NCBI GenBank assembly: GCA_015490295.1
Contig: WFYC01000074.1
Span: 1 to 64,000 of the forward strand
DNA from: Hydrogenimonas sp.
GTDB taxonomy: Bacteria > Campylobacterota > Campylobacteria > Campylobacterales > Hydrogenimonadaceae
DNA: 64,000 bases
Reading direction: 5' to 3'
In this document: positions 43,177 to 52,953 of the stretch, one piece after another
How positions within the stretch are numbered: position 1 is the stretch's first letter
Layout of the letters: every line of letters starts with the position of its first letter
Position numbers and translations under genes: made by a program
Notes under the pieces: model-generated
Told to the model about the DNA's origin: nothing
What the model saw: only the letters and a program-made list of their open reading frames with translations
Databases searched by the model: none

Positions 43177-45333
43177 ATGGGTTTTGGAGGTTTTGGAAGG
43201 TATGTTTTTGCCTGTTTGTTGTCGCTCTCTATTCTGACTGGGTGCGGTGGCGGTTCCGGTTCGGATACGACAGACGGCACATCGGGTTCGATCACAACAA
43301 CTTACGCAACAGCACAGCTTGGAAACCTGGCAAATGCGACGGTTGAGATCTTTGAAGTGGAAGATAACGGAAGTTTGACGCTGAAATGGAGTGAACAGAC
43401 ATCTTCCGGCGATAGACTGGATGAGATAGGTAAGTTCGATCTTCATGCGCAGGATTTGAAGCCGGATAGGTTCTACCTTTATAAAGTAAGTGGAGGAGAG
43501 GACTGGGATGCTGATGACGACGGCGTAAAGGATGCAAACTATACTCTGAACAGAGGTACTGTCAGAGCCGTAGCCAAAGGGAGTGAGATTATAGATATGG
43601 GCGAAGGTTTCAGAGTAACCGCTGTAAGCGAGATAGTTTACGAGAAAGTTGCAAAAACCCTCAAATACGACTTCAACAGTACAACCTTCGGCGATATTCT
43701 AAACCAAAGTGCGGCTCTGGTAGTCGACGATATCGATGGTGACGGCAGTGTGGATATCAAGGATATATTACGCTATGACCCGGTGGCCGATAAAGAGAGG
43801 CTAAAAGAGCTGTACAGGCTTAAACTGAATGAAATTCTGGATACCATCCACCAGGGAAAAACCGTCGTGTTGAATCTTGACTCCATAGTGGGCTCCTACG
43901 GTACATCAAGTTCAACTCACGAGGTTGCTATCTCAAGTGACGGTACAATAGCCTATTTGGCAGATGGGGATAACGGTTTGGTGATCATAGATATAACCGA
44001 TCCGGCAAATCCGACTCAGCTCGGCTCTTATTATGATACGGCCGGGTATGCATTTGGTGTCGCCCTCTCGGGCGACGGTACGAAAGCCTATTTGGCGGAC
44101 GGTGGTAACGGTTTAATAATCATTGATATCACTGATCCTGCAAACTTAACTAAACTAGGATCTTTTGATATAGGAGGCAGCGCCAACAGTGTTGTTCTTT
44201 CAGGCGACGGTACAAAAGCTTATATAGCAGGTAGTAACGGTTTAGTCATTGTTGATGTGGTTGATCCTGCAAACCTGACAGAACTGGGCTCGTACAATAC
44301 AGCCGGAGTTACTTCTTGGGATATTACCCTTTCAGGCGACGGTACAAAAGCCTATATAGCAGATTATAATAACGGCTTGGTAGTTATCGATATCACTGAT
44401 CCTGCAAACCCGACCCTGTTTGGCTCCTATGATACGGCCGGGGATGCTCATGGTGTTACTCTCTCAAGCGACGGTACAAAAGCCTATGTGGCAGATAATA
44501 ATAACGGGTTAGTAATTATAGATATTACCGATCCTGCAAATCTAACCAGACTTGCTGTCTATAATGCGGGAAGGTATGCTTATGATGTCACCCTCTCAGA
44601 TGACGGTACAAAAGCCTATGTGGCAGATATTGTAAATGGTTTGGTAGTTGTCGATATCACCGACCCCACAAACCCGACCCCGCTCGGCTCCTACGATACG
44701 GCGGGGGATCCTCGTGGTGTTACTCTCTCAAGCGACGGTACAAAAGCCTATGTGGCGGACGGCGGTAACGGTTTGGTCATCATAGATATCACCGATCCCT
44801 CAAATCCGACTCTGCTCGGCACTTACGATACGGCGGGGTATGTCAGTGGCGTCATCCTCTCAGGTGATGGCACAAAGGCCTATGTGGCGGATGGCGGTAA
44901 TGGCTTGGCCATCATCGATATCAAAGATCCCTCAGCCCCAACTCTGCACGGCTCTTACGATACGGCCGGGAGTGCCGTTGGCGTTGCCCTCTCAGATGAC
45001 GGCACAAAAGCCTATGTGGCTGACCTTTTCAGTGGCTTGGCCATCATCGATATCAAAGATCCCTCAGCTCCAACTTTTCTTGGCTCCTACAATACGGCCG
45101 GGGATGCAAGTGATGTCACTCTCTCAGATGACGGTACAAAAGCTTATGTAGCAGATTATAGTGACGGTTTGGTCATTATTGATATCACCGATCCAAGCAA
45201 TCCAAGTGAGTTCAGTGCCTACAATACAATCGGTGCCGCTTATGGAGTTTGCCTCTCTGGTGACGGTACGGAGGCTTATATAGCAGACCTGAATAACGGT
45301 CTTGTGGTAATCGACCTCACTCTTTTCGAGTGA
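43177..45333 (+). CDS. Surface lipoprotein with 11 LVIVD-type propeller repeats
   Basis: 718 residues. Signal peptide with the lipobox LTGC, then a beta N-terminal domain with an EF-hand/dockerin-like loop (DIDGDGSVDIKDI) and a Ca-binding-like DADDDG. From about residue 244 there are eleven repeats of about 43 residues, each like SSDGTKAYVADGGNGLVIIDITDPANPT, the LVIVD beta-propeller type. ATG 43177 is preferred over the track start because the lipobox then sits at the right place. It is next to pilin genes; possible adhesin or ligand-binding propeller. Confidence 0.82.
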   Translation: MGFGGFGRYVFACLLSLSILTGCGGGSGSDTTDGTSGSITTTYATAQLGNLANATVEIFEVEDNGSLTLKWSEQTSSGDRLDEIGKFDLHAQDLKPDRFYLYKVSGGEDWDADDDGVKDANYTLNRGTVRAVAKGSEIIDMGEGFRVTAVSEIVYEKVAKTLKYDFNSTTFGDILNQSAALVVDDIDGDGSVDIKDILRYDPVADKERLKELYRLKLNEILDTIHQGKTVVLNLDSIVGSYGTSSSTHEVAISSDGTIAYLADGDNGLVIIDITDPANPTQLGSYYDTAGYAFGVALSGDGTKAYLADGGNGLIIIDITDPANLTKLGSFDIGGSANSVVLSGDGTKAYIAGSNGLVIVDVVDPANLTELGSYNTAGVTSWDITLSGDGTKAYIADYNNGLVVIDITDPANPTLFGSYDTAGDAHGVTLSSDGTKAYVADNNNGLVIIDITDPANLTRLAVYNAGRYAYDVTLSDDGTKAYVADIVNGLVVVDITDPTNPTPLGSYDTAGDPRGVTLSSDGTKAYVADGGNGLVIIDITDPSNPTLLGTYDTAGYVSGVILSGDGTKAYVADGGNGLAIIDIKDPSAPTLHGSYDTAGSAVGVALSDDGTKAYVADLFSGLAIIDIKDPSAPTFLGSYNTAGDASDVTLSDDGTKAYVADYSDGLVIIDITDPSNPSEFSAYNTIGAAYGVCLSGDGTEAYIADLNNGLVVIDLTLFE
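43906..45333 (+). repeat. Eleven tandem 129-bp-class coding repeats
   Basis: Each unit codes one LVIVD blade; several units share near-identical DNA such as GACGGTACAAAAGCCTATGTGGC. Expansion or contraction by recombination is possible. Confidence 0.8.
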
Positions 45334-45434
45334 CACTGTTTTTAATGGCGGGATTTTACGTGAAAATTTTAGCGCGGAGCGAAGTCTGTTTCGCTCTGCC
45401 GTTTCCCAAAAAAGGTTCGGCAGAAAGAGCTTTT

Positions 45435-45860
45435 TCAAAGATAGATGATACCGATCCTGACCTCTTTGTCGCGGTTGAGGGGAAAACTTGCCTTTTTGAA
45501 GTTGGGCAAATTGAAAAGGTTGATCGTTTTGTAGTTTGAGAGCCCCACCCCCTCTTTCGGCATAAGCAGACCCTTGTCGATTTTACTGTTGTTGTTTTCA
45601 TCATGAAATACGCTGACAGCATATCTGCCTTCAGGGAGGTCTTTGAAGAGCGCTTTGACCGTTGTGCCGGTGATTGGTACACGCTCCATTTTATAGTATT
45701 TGTCCAGTGCCTTGTCGGGTATGGTTCCCTCTTTGTTGTAAAGAGAGAACTGCACCTCTCCACGATCATTTCTCAAGCCCGTTACAACTATTGTGAGATC
45801 GTGTGCATGTAACTCGAAGAAGGTGAATATCAGACCAACGGTGAGAATTACTTTCTTCAT
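45435..45860 (-). CDS. DUF2141 periplasmic protein
   Basis: 141 residues. Signal peptide (ILTVGLIFTFFELHA), then LTIVVTGLRNDRGEVQFSLYN and YAVSVFHDENNNSKID, the DUF2141 pattern with a Ca-binding-like DENNNSKID loop. Function unknown; often near envelope or sterol-export genes. Convergent with the LVIVD lipoprotein gene. Confidence 0.85.
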   Translation of the reverse strand: MKKVILTVGLIFTFFELHAHDLTIVVTGLRNDRGEVQFSLYNKEGTIPDKALDKYYKMERVPITGTTVKALFKDLPEGRYAVSVFHDENNNSKIDKGLLMPKEGVGLSNYKTINLFNLPNFKKASFPLNRDKEVRIGIIYL

Positions 45861-45918
45861 TTATATTATTTTCCTCTACTCTATGTTCATGGTGATACAG
45901 ACTCACTTCAATATTGGA

Positions 45919-46374
45919 TTAGTTATTACAGTTTTTGCAGCCTCCACTGCAAGATTGGTTACCGCTTTTTGCTCCTTTTCCCTGCCTTCCATTAAAGCCG
46001 GTCGGCGGGAAGTTGTCGTACATCCATGCCGCTATAATTTCGAGTTCCGATTTTGTAACATTTCCTTTTTGTGAAGGCATGAGACCGAATCGCCGAATCT
46101 TCTGAGGCATACATACTGCCTTTGCCTTGCTTGGATGCAAGACATAATCAACCATAAACGATACCGCACTCTTTTTTTCCGGATACTCCATTTTTATATG
46201 TCTCATAATACCCATTACCGGTGGTGCAACTAAAGAAGAGACATCTACAGGTCTTGTCTTTATATGACAAATACCACATTTTTTGTCGAAGAGCGTCTCA
46301 GCATTACGTGCCGTATCCGCAACAGTCACTGATGTAAGCATGAATAGCGACAAAAGTACATTTTTCATTTTCAT
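45919..46374 (-). CDS. Secreted cytochrome c with cysteine-rich tail
   Basis: 151 residues. Signal peptide MKMKNVLLSLFMLTSVTVA, one haem site CGICH and a Met in PSQKGN region as possible ligand. The C-terminus ends QSCSGGCKNCNN, with three extra cysteines that are not part of the haem domain. Start moved to 46374 (AGGACC ahead of it). Donor or acceptor unknown. Confidence 0.8.
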   Translation of the reverse strand: MKMKNVLLSLFMLTSVTVADTARNAETLFDKKCGICHIKTRPVDVSSLVAPPVMGIMRHIKMEYPEKKSAVSFMVDYVLHPSKAKAVCMPQKIRRFGLMPSQKGNVTKSELEIIAAWMYDNFPPTGFNGRQGKGAKSGNQSCSGGCKNCNN

Positions 46375-46876
46375 GTTTAGGTCCTTTTTTATGTGTATCA
46401 TAACATTTAGTATGAACAGAATGTGAATTGTACTTTTGCAGCCTTTCATGAGCCGGTATTTCGGGATATTCTGATATAGTTGCCATGGAATGGATCAGTC
46501 GCTGCCTCCAAAACATACCGGCTTGCCCATAATAATATTTAGATAAAAAATACAAACAATACGAGGTGGCGAAAAGTATCTTTACGGAGATCTGACCATA
46601 TCTGCCGGCCCTATGACATAGACACTACGCAAAAGTCTATATACCGAATGGCGGAAAAAAACTTTTATGGAAATCTTCACTTTTATATTGTGCCGGAAGC
46701 GAAGTTTTCGGGCAAGTTTGCGATTTTTATGTAAAAAGAGTGAAAAATCGGCGCAAAATTTGCAAATTTTTTTTATTTCAAGTATAATTTCAACCCTCCC
46801 CCTAAGTAGCAGCGGTTTGTTATATTTGCAAGCCGCTGTCGTATGTGACGCCAAATCAATACATAAGGAAACAGCA
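46375..46876. other. 502-base gap before rpmE
   Basis: Between the divergent cytochrome and rpmE. It holds the rpmE promoter and AT-rich sequence, and I see no ORF with a ribosome site, no tRNA and no repeat copy. A short polypurine/polypyrimidine stretch (TTTTTTTTATTT) precedes the -10. Confidence 0.6.
46760..46788 (+). promoter_or_regulatory. Consensus-like promoter of rpmE
   Basis: TTGCAA (46760-46765), exactly 17 bases, TATAAT (46783-46788). This is the best sigma-70 match in the window. It is 89 bases before rpmE. Confidence 0.75.
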
Positions 46877-47080
46877 ATGAAAAAAGGGATCCATCCTGAA
46901 TATGTCGAGTGCAGCGTAACTTGCGCATGCGGAAACCACTTTACGGTACTTTCAAACAAGCCCGAGATGCGAATCGATATCTGCAACGCATGCCATCCTT
47001 TCTTTACGGGATCTGAGAAGATTGTCGACGCTACAGGACGTGTCGAGAAGTTCAAAAGCAAATACAAACTGGAAAAATAG
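46877..47080 (+). CDS. rpmE: 50S ribosomal protein L31
   Basis: 67 residues. Zinc-binding (C+) form: CACG and CNACHPF carry the four ligands. ATG 46877 is preceded by AAGGAAACAG. The track start at 46667 is too early. Eight bases before rsmI. Confidence 0.96.
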   Translation: MKKGIHPEYVECSVTCACGNHFTVLSNKPEMRIDICNACHPFFTGSEKIVDATGRVEKFKSKYKLEK

Positions 47081-47088
47081 CCGTTTAA

Positions 47089-47913
47089 TTGCTGACGCTT
47101 CTTCCCACCCCGATAGGAAATATCGAAGATATGTCCTTGCGCTCATTGCGGGTGCTGGAGGAGGCGCAGGTTCTCCTTTGCGAAGATACGAGAGTCGCGA
47201 AAAAACTTCTCAAACTGCTGGAAGAGCGCCACGGGCTCAACCACAGGATAGAAAAATTCATCTCTCTCCACAGCCATAACGAAGATAGGGTTTTAGCCTC
47301 CCTCGAACCCTCTTTTTTTGAAAAAAACATTGTATATATGAGCGATGCCGGTATGCCGTGCATAAGCGATCCTGGTGCCGTTTTGGTGGAGTATTGCCAG
47401 CGCCACGGCATCGACTACACGGTACTGCCCGGACCCACCGCTTTTGCGACCGCCTATGCGGCGAGCGGTTTTACGCAGGGGAGCTTTATCTTCTACGGTT
47501 TTCTTCCGCACAAAGGCTCCGAACGTCACGGCGAACTGCAAAAGCTGCTTACAGAGCCATATGCCGTTATTTTGTACGAAGCGCCGCACCGTTTCGAGAA
47601 ACTGCTCGATGAGCTTGAGCGTTATGCACCGGAGAGAGTAGTTTTCGCTGCGAAAGAGATTTCCAAAAAGCATGAGCGCTTTTTTAAAGGGAGTGCAAAA
47701 GAGCTGAAAGAGCAGATAAGCGGAGCTCTTTTGAAAGGAGAATGGGTAGTCATTCTCTCTCCATCCCTGCAGGGTATACAGGGCGGTGCTTTGAGCGCTG
47801 TCGATATCGAGGCTCTGGATATTCCCCCGAAACAGAAGGCCAAGCTGCTCTCGAAAGTGACTGGACTCGGCGTAAAAGAGTGTTACGAAAGAGTAGTGAC
47901 GGAAAAAAAATGA
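47089..47913 (+). CDS. rsmI: 16S rRNA (cytidine-1402-2'-O)-methyltransferase
   Basis: 274 residues. LLPTPIGNIEDMSLR start, LCEDTRVAKKLL and GTPCISDPG-type SDAGMPCISDPGA. Tetrapyrrole methylase fold. TTG start just after the rpmE stop; the ATG alternatives lose the conserved TPIGN. Confidence 0.94.
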   Translation: MLTLLPTPIGNIEDMSLRSLRVLEEAQVLLCEDTRVAKKLLKLLEERHGLNHRIEKFISLHSHNEDRVLASLEPSFFEKNIVYMSDAGMPCISDPGAVLVEYCQRHGIDYTVLPGPTAFATAYAASGFTQGSFIFYGFLPHKGSERHGELQKLLTEPYAVILYEAPHRFEKLLDELERYAPERVVFAAKEISKKHERFFKGSAKELKEQISGALLKGEWVVILSPSLQGIQGGALSAVDIEALDIPPKQKAKLLSKVTGLGVKECYERVVTEKK

Positions 47914-47977
47914 CAATAAAGTGACTGCGACATTTCGTTTTTGTAACTTTTCAAACATTTTTGGATAAAATGGGCTT

Positions 47978-48661
47978 ATGATAATTTACGGCAAGCAGAT
48001 TTGCGCAACCCTTATGCAGCGGCATCCTGAACTCATCGAACGCTTCCTTCTTGCCAAAGAGGTAGACAAAAAAGAGTTTTCGAAGATAAAAAAGATAGGC
48101 AAACCGGTAGAGAGGGTGGATCCCAAGAGGGCGCAAGCCCTTGCTCGCGGGGGAAACCACCAAGGGTGGCTTTGCGAAGTCAAACCCTACCGCTATGCCG
48201 ACTTTTCTGAGCTCAAAGAAGCCGATTTCCTGGTTGTACTGGCAGGTCTGACCGATGTCGGAAATATCGGGGCGATCATTCGCACGGCCTATGCGCTCGG
48301 AGCCGACGGAGTCATAGCTTCTGGCGTAAAGCAGCTGCAGAGTGAGGCGCTCATACGTACCAGTGCCGGGGCGATGTTCGATATGCCCGTGGCGATCGTT
48401 CCCAATCTTCTCGATCTGCTCAATGAACTGAAGCAGTGCGGTTTTACGCTCTATGGCGCCGCCGTAGGGGGTGAGCCGATAGAGGAGGCGGAGATAGACC
48501 GCAAACGGGTGCTCGTACTCGGCAGCGAAGGGGAGGGGATAGCCAGAAGGGCGCTGCAGAAGATGGAGAGGATCGTCTCGGTAAGGATGGCCAGAGAGTT
48601 CGATTCGCTGAATGTAAGTGCCGCGGCGGCGATATTAATCTACAGGATGGGGCATGCTTGA
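47978..48661 (+). CDS. SpoU-family rRNA 2'-O-methyltransferase (RlmB-like)
   Basis: 227 residues. N-terminal L30e-like RNA-binding part, then the knot motifs DVGNIGAIIRTAYALGADGV and VLGSEGEGI and ending in LNVSAAAAILIY. Best match is RlmB (G2251), but other SpoU targets cannot be excluded. ATG 48654 of the next gene overlaps its end. Confidence 0.85.
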   Translation: MIIYGKQICATLMQRHPELIERFLLAKEVDKKEFSKIKKIGKPVERVDPKRAQALARGGNHQGWLCEVKPYRYADFSELKEADFLVVLAGLTDVGNIGAIIRTAYALGADGVIASGVKQLQSEALIRTSAGAMFDMPVAIVPNLLDLLNELKQCGFTLYGAAVGGEPIEEAEIDRKRVLVLGSEGEGIARRALQKMERIVSVRMAREFDSLNVSAAAAILIYRMGHA

Positions 48662-49520
48662 GAAGATATTGAAACAGTATGGGGCGGACAAGGTAAGCGC
48701 AAGGACGAAAATCTCCAAAAAAAATCTCTCAAAACTCCTGAAAAAGGATTTTGAAGGTTTCTCCAAGCCGCAGGCATATGGATTCGTCTCGATACTTCAG
48801 CGCGAGTATGGTGACGACTTTACCGAGCTGAAAGCAGAGTTGGAAGTGTGGTTCTCCTCTTCGGAAAATGAAGATAAAAAAGAGGAGATATTCATATCTG
48901 CTGATACCGGCAAGAGTGAAACCAATTACAAAGGGGTCATCGCCGCCGTTTTGCTGCTGGCGGTCGCAGCGGCGCTGTTCTATATTTTCCAAAAATGGCA
49001 GAACCGTGAGGTCGAGTCGCAGGAGGCGGTGAAGAGCCATATAGCGATCCCTGTCGATGAGAACAGGACGGAAACGGCAAATCCTGCGGCAGCCGTTGAG
49101 GATAAGGTGCAAGCCCCTCAGGCCGTGGAGCGGCAGGATGAGTCCGCAGAAGCGGGGCTGGAGCAGGCAGCCGAACCGAAAGAGCAGGAGGCTGCACCTG
49201 CAAAAGAGCAGAGCGAAACGGAACCCTATGTACCTATGGAGAGTCCCGTAATAACTCCGGTTGTCAAACTCTGGTTCGGTATCATAGATCTCGAGAGCAA
49301 AAAGAGGGCGGCGAAAACGACCGCGGATCCTTACGAGATAGATCCCAAAGGTAGAAAACTGCTCATAACGGGTCACTGGCGCTTCGAGATAAGCGACTCT
49401 TTCGGCAGTCTTTTCAAGTATAACGATGCAAAAAAGCACTACTTCCTTATCGATGACGGGATGGTAAAAGAGATTCCGCTATCGGAGTTCAAGCGCCTGA
49501 ACGGAGGAAAAGTTTGGTAA
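48654..49520 (+). CDS. Single-span envelope protein with long acidic linker
   Basis: 288 residues, no assigned family. Residues 1-70 look like a helical cytoplasmic domain, a membrane helix (VIAAVLLLAVAAALFYIF) follows at about 94-111, then a Glu/Ala/Pro-rich linker and a C-terminal beta-type domain ending GGKVW. The topology resembles RodZ but no helix-turn-helix residues prove it. Co-translated with the next gene. Confidence 0.75.
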   Translation: MLEKILKQYGADKVSARTKISKKNLSKLLKKDFEGFSKPQAYGFVSILQREYGDDFTELKAELEVWFSSSENEDKKEEIFISADTGKSETNYKGVIAAVLLLAVAAALFYIFQKWQNREVESQEAVKSHIAIPVDENRTETANPAAAVEDKVQAPQAVERQDESAEAGLEQAAEPKEQEAAPAKEQSETEPYVPMESPVITPVVKLWFGIIDLESKKRAAKTTADPYEIDPKGRKLLITGHWRFEISDSFGSLFKYNDAKKHYFLIDDGMVKEIPLSEFKRLNGGKVW

Positions 49521-50335
49521 AAAAAGTTGTTCTCCCTCTTCTGCTGGGCTCATCCCTGTTTGCGAATACGGTTTTGCAAAAGGTCCAGTCCCTGCTCGAC
49601 GAGGATACCTATTCATCCCACAGCAAGCTCATCTCTCTTCTTTTCGAAGATGAGGCCGCCTACATGAAAAGTTCGAGTGTCGATATGATAAAGGTAGCTT
49701 CAACGCTCGAAGAGAACGGCCTGCTGAAGCTCTCTTTCGCATCTGCGAAGCAGGTAGAGCTCACGTTTGAATACGGTGGAGAGAACCCCCTCTTTTTCAT
49801 GAAACTCATGACTGATACCCTGAGGAACATGGGGCTTTCGTTCGTTTTGACGAAAGAGGCGAAGCTCGACAAAGAGGGTTTTTTGTGGACGGTTACCTTC
49901 GAGGCGAAATCTGTTCCGGACCCGGTTTTGCTGGCGAAAAGGCTGGAGAGAAACCGTGCCGCAGTGACCGACCTTCAGCGGCTAGAGAGTACCAGATGGC
50001 GCTACCGTATAGATATGAGCGATGCGACAGTTTCGGCGAAGCCGATAAGGGCCGGCCAGAGCGTGAAGATCGTTCGTCCCATACGTCCGGTATGGATGGA
50101 GGTTAGCCGCATAAAGAGGCTTGTCATACGGGAGCTTCCCGGGAGCCACTGGTATGCGGATGTCGTAGTTTATGATAAAATGCTGCATATTTTATCGATG
50201 AAACAGAGTGAAACGCGTACACGCTACCTAAGCCTGAGGCTGCCGGCAGACGCGGCATATGTAAAAATAAGCGACCGTTTTACGCTTGAAAATCTGCGCA
50301 GCGGAGTTAAGCTGACCGCAAAAGGTGAAAAATAG
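49514..50335 (+). CDS. Secreted protein of unknown function
   Basis: 273 residues. Signal peptide (VVLPLLLGSSLFA), then a repeating helical-beta region to about 150 and a beta domain (VSAKPIRAGQSVKIVRPIRP). The TTG start overlaps the preceding stop. No recognised family; together with 48654 it looks like a two-gene envelope unit. Confidence 0.72.
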   Translation: MVKKVVLPLLLGSSLFANTVLQKVQSLLDEDTYSSHSKLISLLFEDEAAYMKSSSVDMIKVASTLEENGLLKLSFASAKQVELTFEYGGENPLFFMKLMTDTLRNMGLSFVLTKEAKLDKEGFLWTVTFEAKSVPDPVLLAKRLERNRAAVTDLQRLESTRWRYRIDMSDATVSAKPIRAGQSVKIVRPIRPVWMEVSRIKRLVIRELPGSHWYADVVVYDKMLHILSMKQSETRTRYLSLRLPADAAYVKISDRFTLENLRSGVKLTAKGEK

Positions 50336-50338
50336 ATT

Positions 50339-51556
50339 ATGTTCGACGAAATCGAGTTTGAGAAACTAAAGAGGCTGCCGAAGTATGTCTTTGCCGAAGT
50401 GAACGACCTCAAAATGGCGGCAAGGCGTGCCGGTGAGGATGTGATAGACTTCAGCATGGGCAACCCCGACGGTCCCCCTTCGAAAAAGATAATAGAGAAG
50501 CTGGTGGAGTCGGCCGAAAAGCCCAAAACACACGGCTACTCGGCCAGCAAAGGGATCTACAAGCTGAGGCTGGCGATCTGCAACTGGTACGAGCGCCGCT
50601 ACGGCGTGGCTCTTGACCCGGAGACCGAGGCGGTTGCCACGATGGGAAGCAAGGAGGGGTACGTTCACCTAGTGCAGGCCATCACCAATCCGGGCGATAC
50701 AGCCATAGTTCCGGACCCCACATACCCGATACACTCATACGCCTTCATGCTTGCCGGCGGAGCCGTCAAAAAGATGGAGCTCGTCTTCAACGAAAAGTAT
50801 GAAGTGGACGAAGAGCTCTTCTTCATAAATCTCAAAAAGGCGCTTATAGAGTCTGTACCGAGACCAAAATATGTGGTCGTGAACTTCCCGCACAACCCGA
50901 GCACGGCAACCGTGACACCCGCATTTTACGAAAGATTGGTCGATACGGCCAAAAAGGAGCGCTTCTACATAATAAGCGACATAGCCTACGCCGATATAAC
51001 ATTCGACGGCTATAAAACCCCCTCTATCCTTGCCGTCGACGGTGCGAAAGATGTGGCTGTGGAGAGCTATACACTCTCCAAAAGCTACAACATGGCCGGT
51101 TGGCGGGTGGGCTTCATAGTAGGAAACCCCAAACTCGTAGGCGCTCTTCAGAAGATCAAGAGCTGGCTCGATTACGGCATGTTCACCCCGATACAGGTGG
51201 CCGCAACGATCGCCCTGGACGAGCTAGAAGGCGAGGTGGACCATACGATAGAGAAGTACAGGAAGCGAAGAGATGTGCTTATAGACGCCTTCGCAAAAGC
51301 TGGATGGCAGATAGAGAAGCCGCGCGCGAGTATGTTTGTGTGGGCAAAACTGCCCAAAGAGGCTCTACACCTTGGAAGCCTGGAGTTCTCCAAAAAGCTG
51401 CTGACCGAAGCGAAGGTGGCCGTAAGCCCCGGCATCGGCTTCGGAGAGTATGGAGACCAGTATGTACGCATAGCGCTGATAGAGAATGAAAAGCGCATAC
51501 GCCAGGCGGCAAGAAATATCAAGAGGTATTTGAACACACTGAAAAATGATAACTGA
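50339..51556 (+). CDS. Pyridoxal-phosphate aminotransferase (AspAT/AlaC-like)
   Basis: 405 residues. VIDFSMGNPDGPP start, NFPHNPSTATV, and the lysine motif SYTLSKSYNMAGWRVGF are typical of class I aminotransferases. It is upstream of hom, so an aspartate-family role is plausible. Substrate not fixed by sequence. Confidence 0.9.
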   Translation: MFDEIEFEKLKRLPKYVFAEVNDLKMAARRAGEDVIDFSMGNPDGPPSKKIIEKLVESAEKPKTHGYSASKGIYKLRLAICNWYERRYGVALDPETEAVATMGSKEGYVHLVQAITNPGDTAIVPDPTYPIHSYAFMLAGGAVKKMELVFNEKYEVDEELFFINLKKALIESVPRPKYVVVNFPHNPSTATVTPAFYERLVDTAKKERFYIISDIAYADITFDGYKTPSILAVDGAKDVAVESYTLSKSYNMAGWRVGFIVGNPKLVGALQKIKSWLDYGMFTPIQVAATIALDELEGEVDHTIEKYRKRRDVLIDAFAKAGWQIEKPRASMFVWAKLPKEALHLGSLEFSKKLLTEAKVAVSPGIGFGEYGDQYVRIALIENEKRIRQAARNIKRYLNTLKNDN

Positions 51557-51638
51557 GAAACAGTCGTCCGGCCGCTTCTCAGTAACTAAAACCCAGAACC
51601 TAAAACCAATAACCCATAACCAAAAAAAAGAGGAAGCA

Positions 51639-52901
51639 ATGATCCACGTAGGAATCATCGGTGTAGGAACAGTCGGCGAGAGTGTCGCGAAGATTTTGCG
51701 GGACAACCGCGATATCATCAGTGCCAGGGCCGGCAAAGAGATTGTCGTGAAAAAGGGGGTTGTGCGCAACCTCTCCAAAGCGAGGGATGTCGATATACCG
51801 CTTACCGACAATATAGACGAAGTTCTCGACGATCCCCAAATAGATATAGTAGTCGAGTTAATGGGCGGGGTCGAAGGGCCTTACAGGGTCGTGCAGAAGG
51901 CGCTTCGGAATAAGAAGGCCGTTGTAACGGCCAACAAGGCGCTTTTGGCTTACCACCGCTACGAACTGCAGGAGACCGCAGGAGAGATTCCTTTCGAATT
52001 CGAAGCGAGTGTCGCCGGGGGGATCCCCATCATAAAGGCGCTGCGGGAGGGGCTCAGCGCGAACCATATAGAGTCGATCACCGGGATCATCAACGGTACC
52101 GCAAACTATATACTTACGAAGATGATGAACGAAGGGGTCGATTTCGAGCCGGTTTTGAAGGAGGCTCAGGAGCTTGGCTACGCAGAAGCGGACCCGACGT
52201 TCGACATAGGCGGCTTCGATGCCGCGCACAAACTTCTGATTCTGGCCTCCATAGCCTACGGGATAGATGCAAAACCGGAAGATATTCTGATAGAGGGTAT
52301 AGAGCAGATCACACAGGCCGACATCTGTTTCGCCAAAGAGTTCGGCTATACGATAAAGCTGCTCGGCATCGCAAAGAAGGTCGGCGGGTACGTAGAGCTC
52401 CGGGTGCATCCCACGCTGGTTCCAAAAAACCGCATGATTTCGAAAGTTGACGGAGTGATGAACGGTATAAGCGTCATAGGCGACAAGGTGGGAGAGACCA
52501 TGTATTATGGCCCCGGAGCGGGCGGTGACGCTACGGCAAGTGCCGTAATAAGCGATATCATAGCGATAGCCAGAGGTGGCAAAAGCTCACCGATGCTCGG
52601 TTTCAAACGTCCGCTCGAGAGTGGACTGGAGCTTCTTGGAAGGGAGTCTGTCGTAAGCAAATACTACATCCGCCTCGAAGTTGAGGATAGACCGGGTGTT
52701 CTTGCGAAGGTCAGCCGCGTAATGGGCGAAGAGAATATCTCGATAGAGACGATGCTGCAAAAACCGGGTGCAGAAGGGTCGGCATCGCTGTTGCTGGCAA
52801 CCCACTCTTGCGAAGAGAGATCTATGCAGAGCGCACTCATGCGGCTTTTCGGGCTCGAGAGCGTGCTGGAGCGTCCGGTTATGATACGGATGGAAGAGTA
52901 G
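51639..52901 (+). CDS. hom: Homoserine dehydrogenase
   Basis: 420 residues. NAD(P)-binding GIIGVGTVGESV, the substrate site GIINGTANYILT and EAQELGYAEADPTFD, and a C-terminal ACT domain (VEDRPGVLAKVSRVM) for feedback by threonine. Start moved to ATG 51639, behind GAGGAAGCA. Within threonine, methionine and isoleucine synthesis. Confidence 0.96.
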   Translation: MIHVGIIGVGTVGESVAKILRDNRDIISARAGKEIVVKKGVVRNLSKARDVDIPLTDNIDEVLDDPQIDIVVELMGGVEGPYRVVQKALRNKKAVVTANKALLAYHRYELQETAGEIPFEFEASVAGGIPIIKALREGLSANHIESITGIINGTANYILTKMMNEGVDFEPVLKEAQELGYAEADPTFDIGGFDAAHKLLILASIAYGIDAKPEDILIEGIEQITQADICFAKEFGYTIKLLGIAKKVGGYVELRVHPTLVPKNRMISKVDGVMNGISVIGDKVGETMYYGPGAGGDATASAVISDIIAIARGGKSSPMLGFKRPLESGLELLGRESVVSKYYIRLEVEDRPGVLAKVSRVMGEENISIETMLQKPGAEGSASLLLATHSCEERSMQSALMRLFGLESVLERPVMIRMEE

Positions 52902-52953
52902 GTCGGCAGATTCGGCTGCCGTGTAAAAGCAAAATAGAGGGGGAGAGAAAGCT

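Noticed and set aside
43906-45333. Possible CRISPR array
   Set aside because: The repeats are coding, in frame and about 129 bp, with no spacers of equal size between short repeats.
46375-46876. Hidden gene or tRNA in the rpmE gap
   Set aside because: No ORF with ribosome site, no cloverleaf and no repeat copy could be seen by reading.
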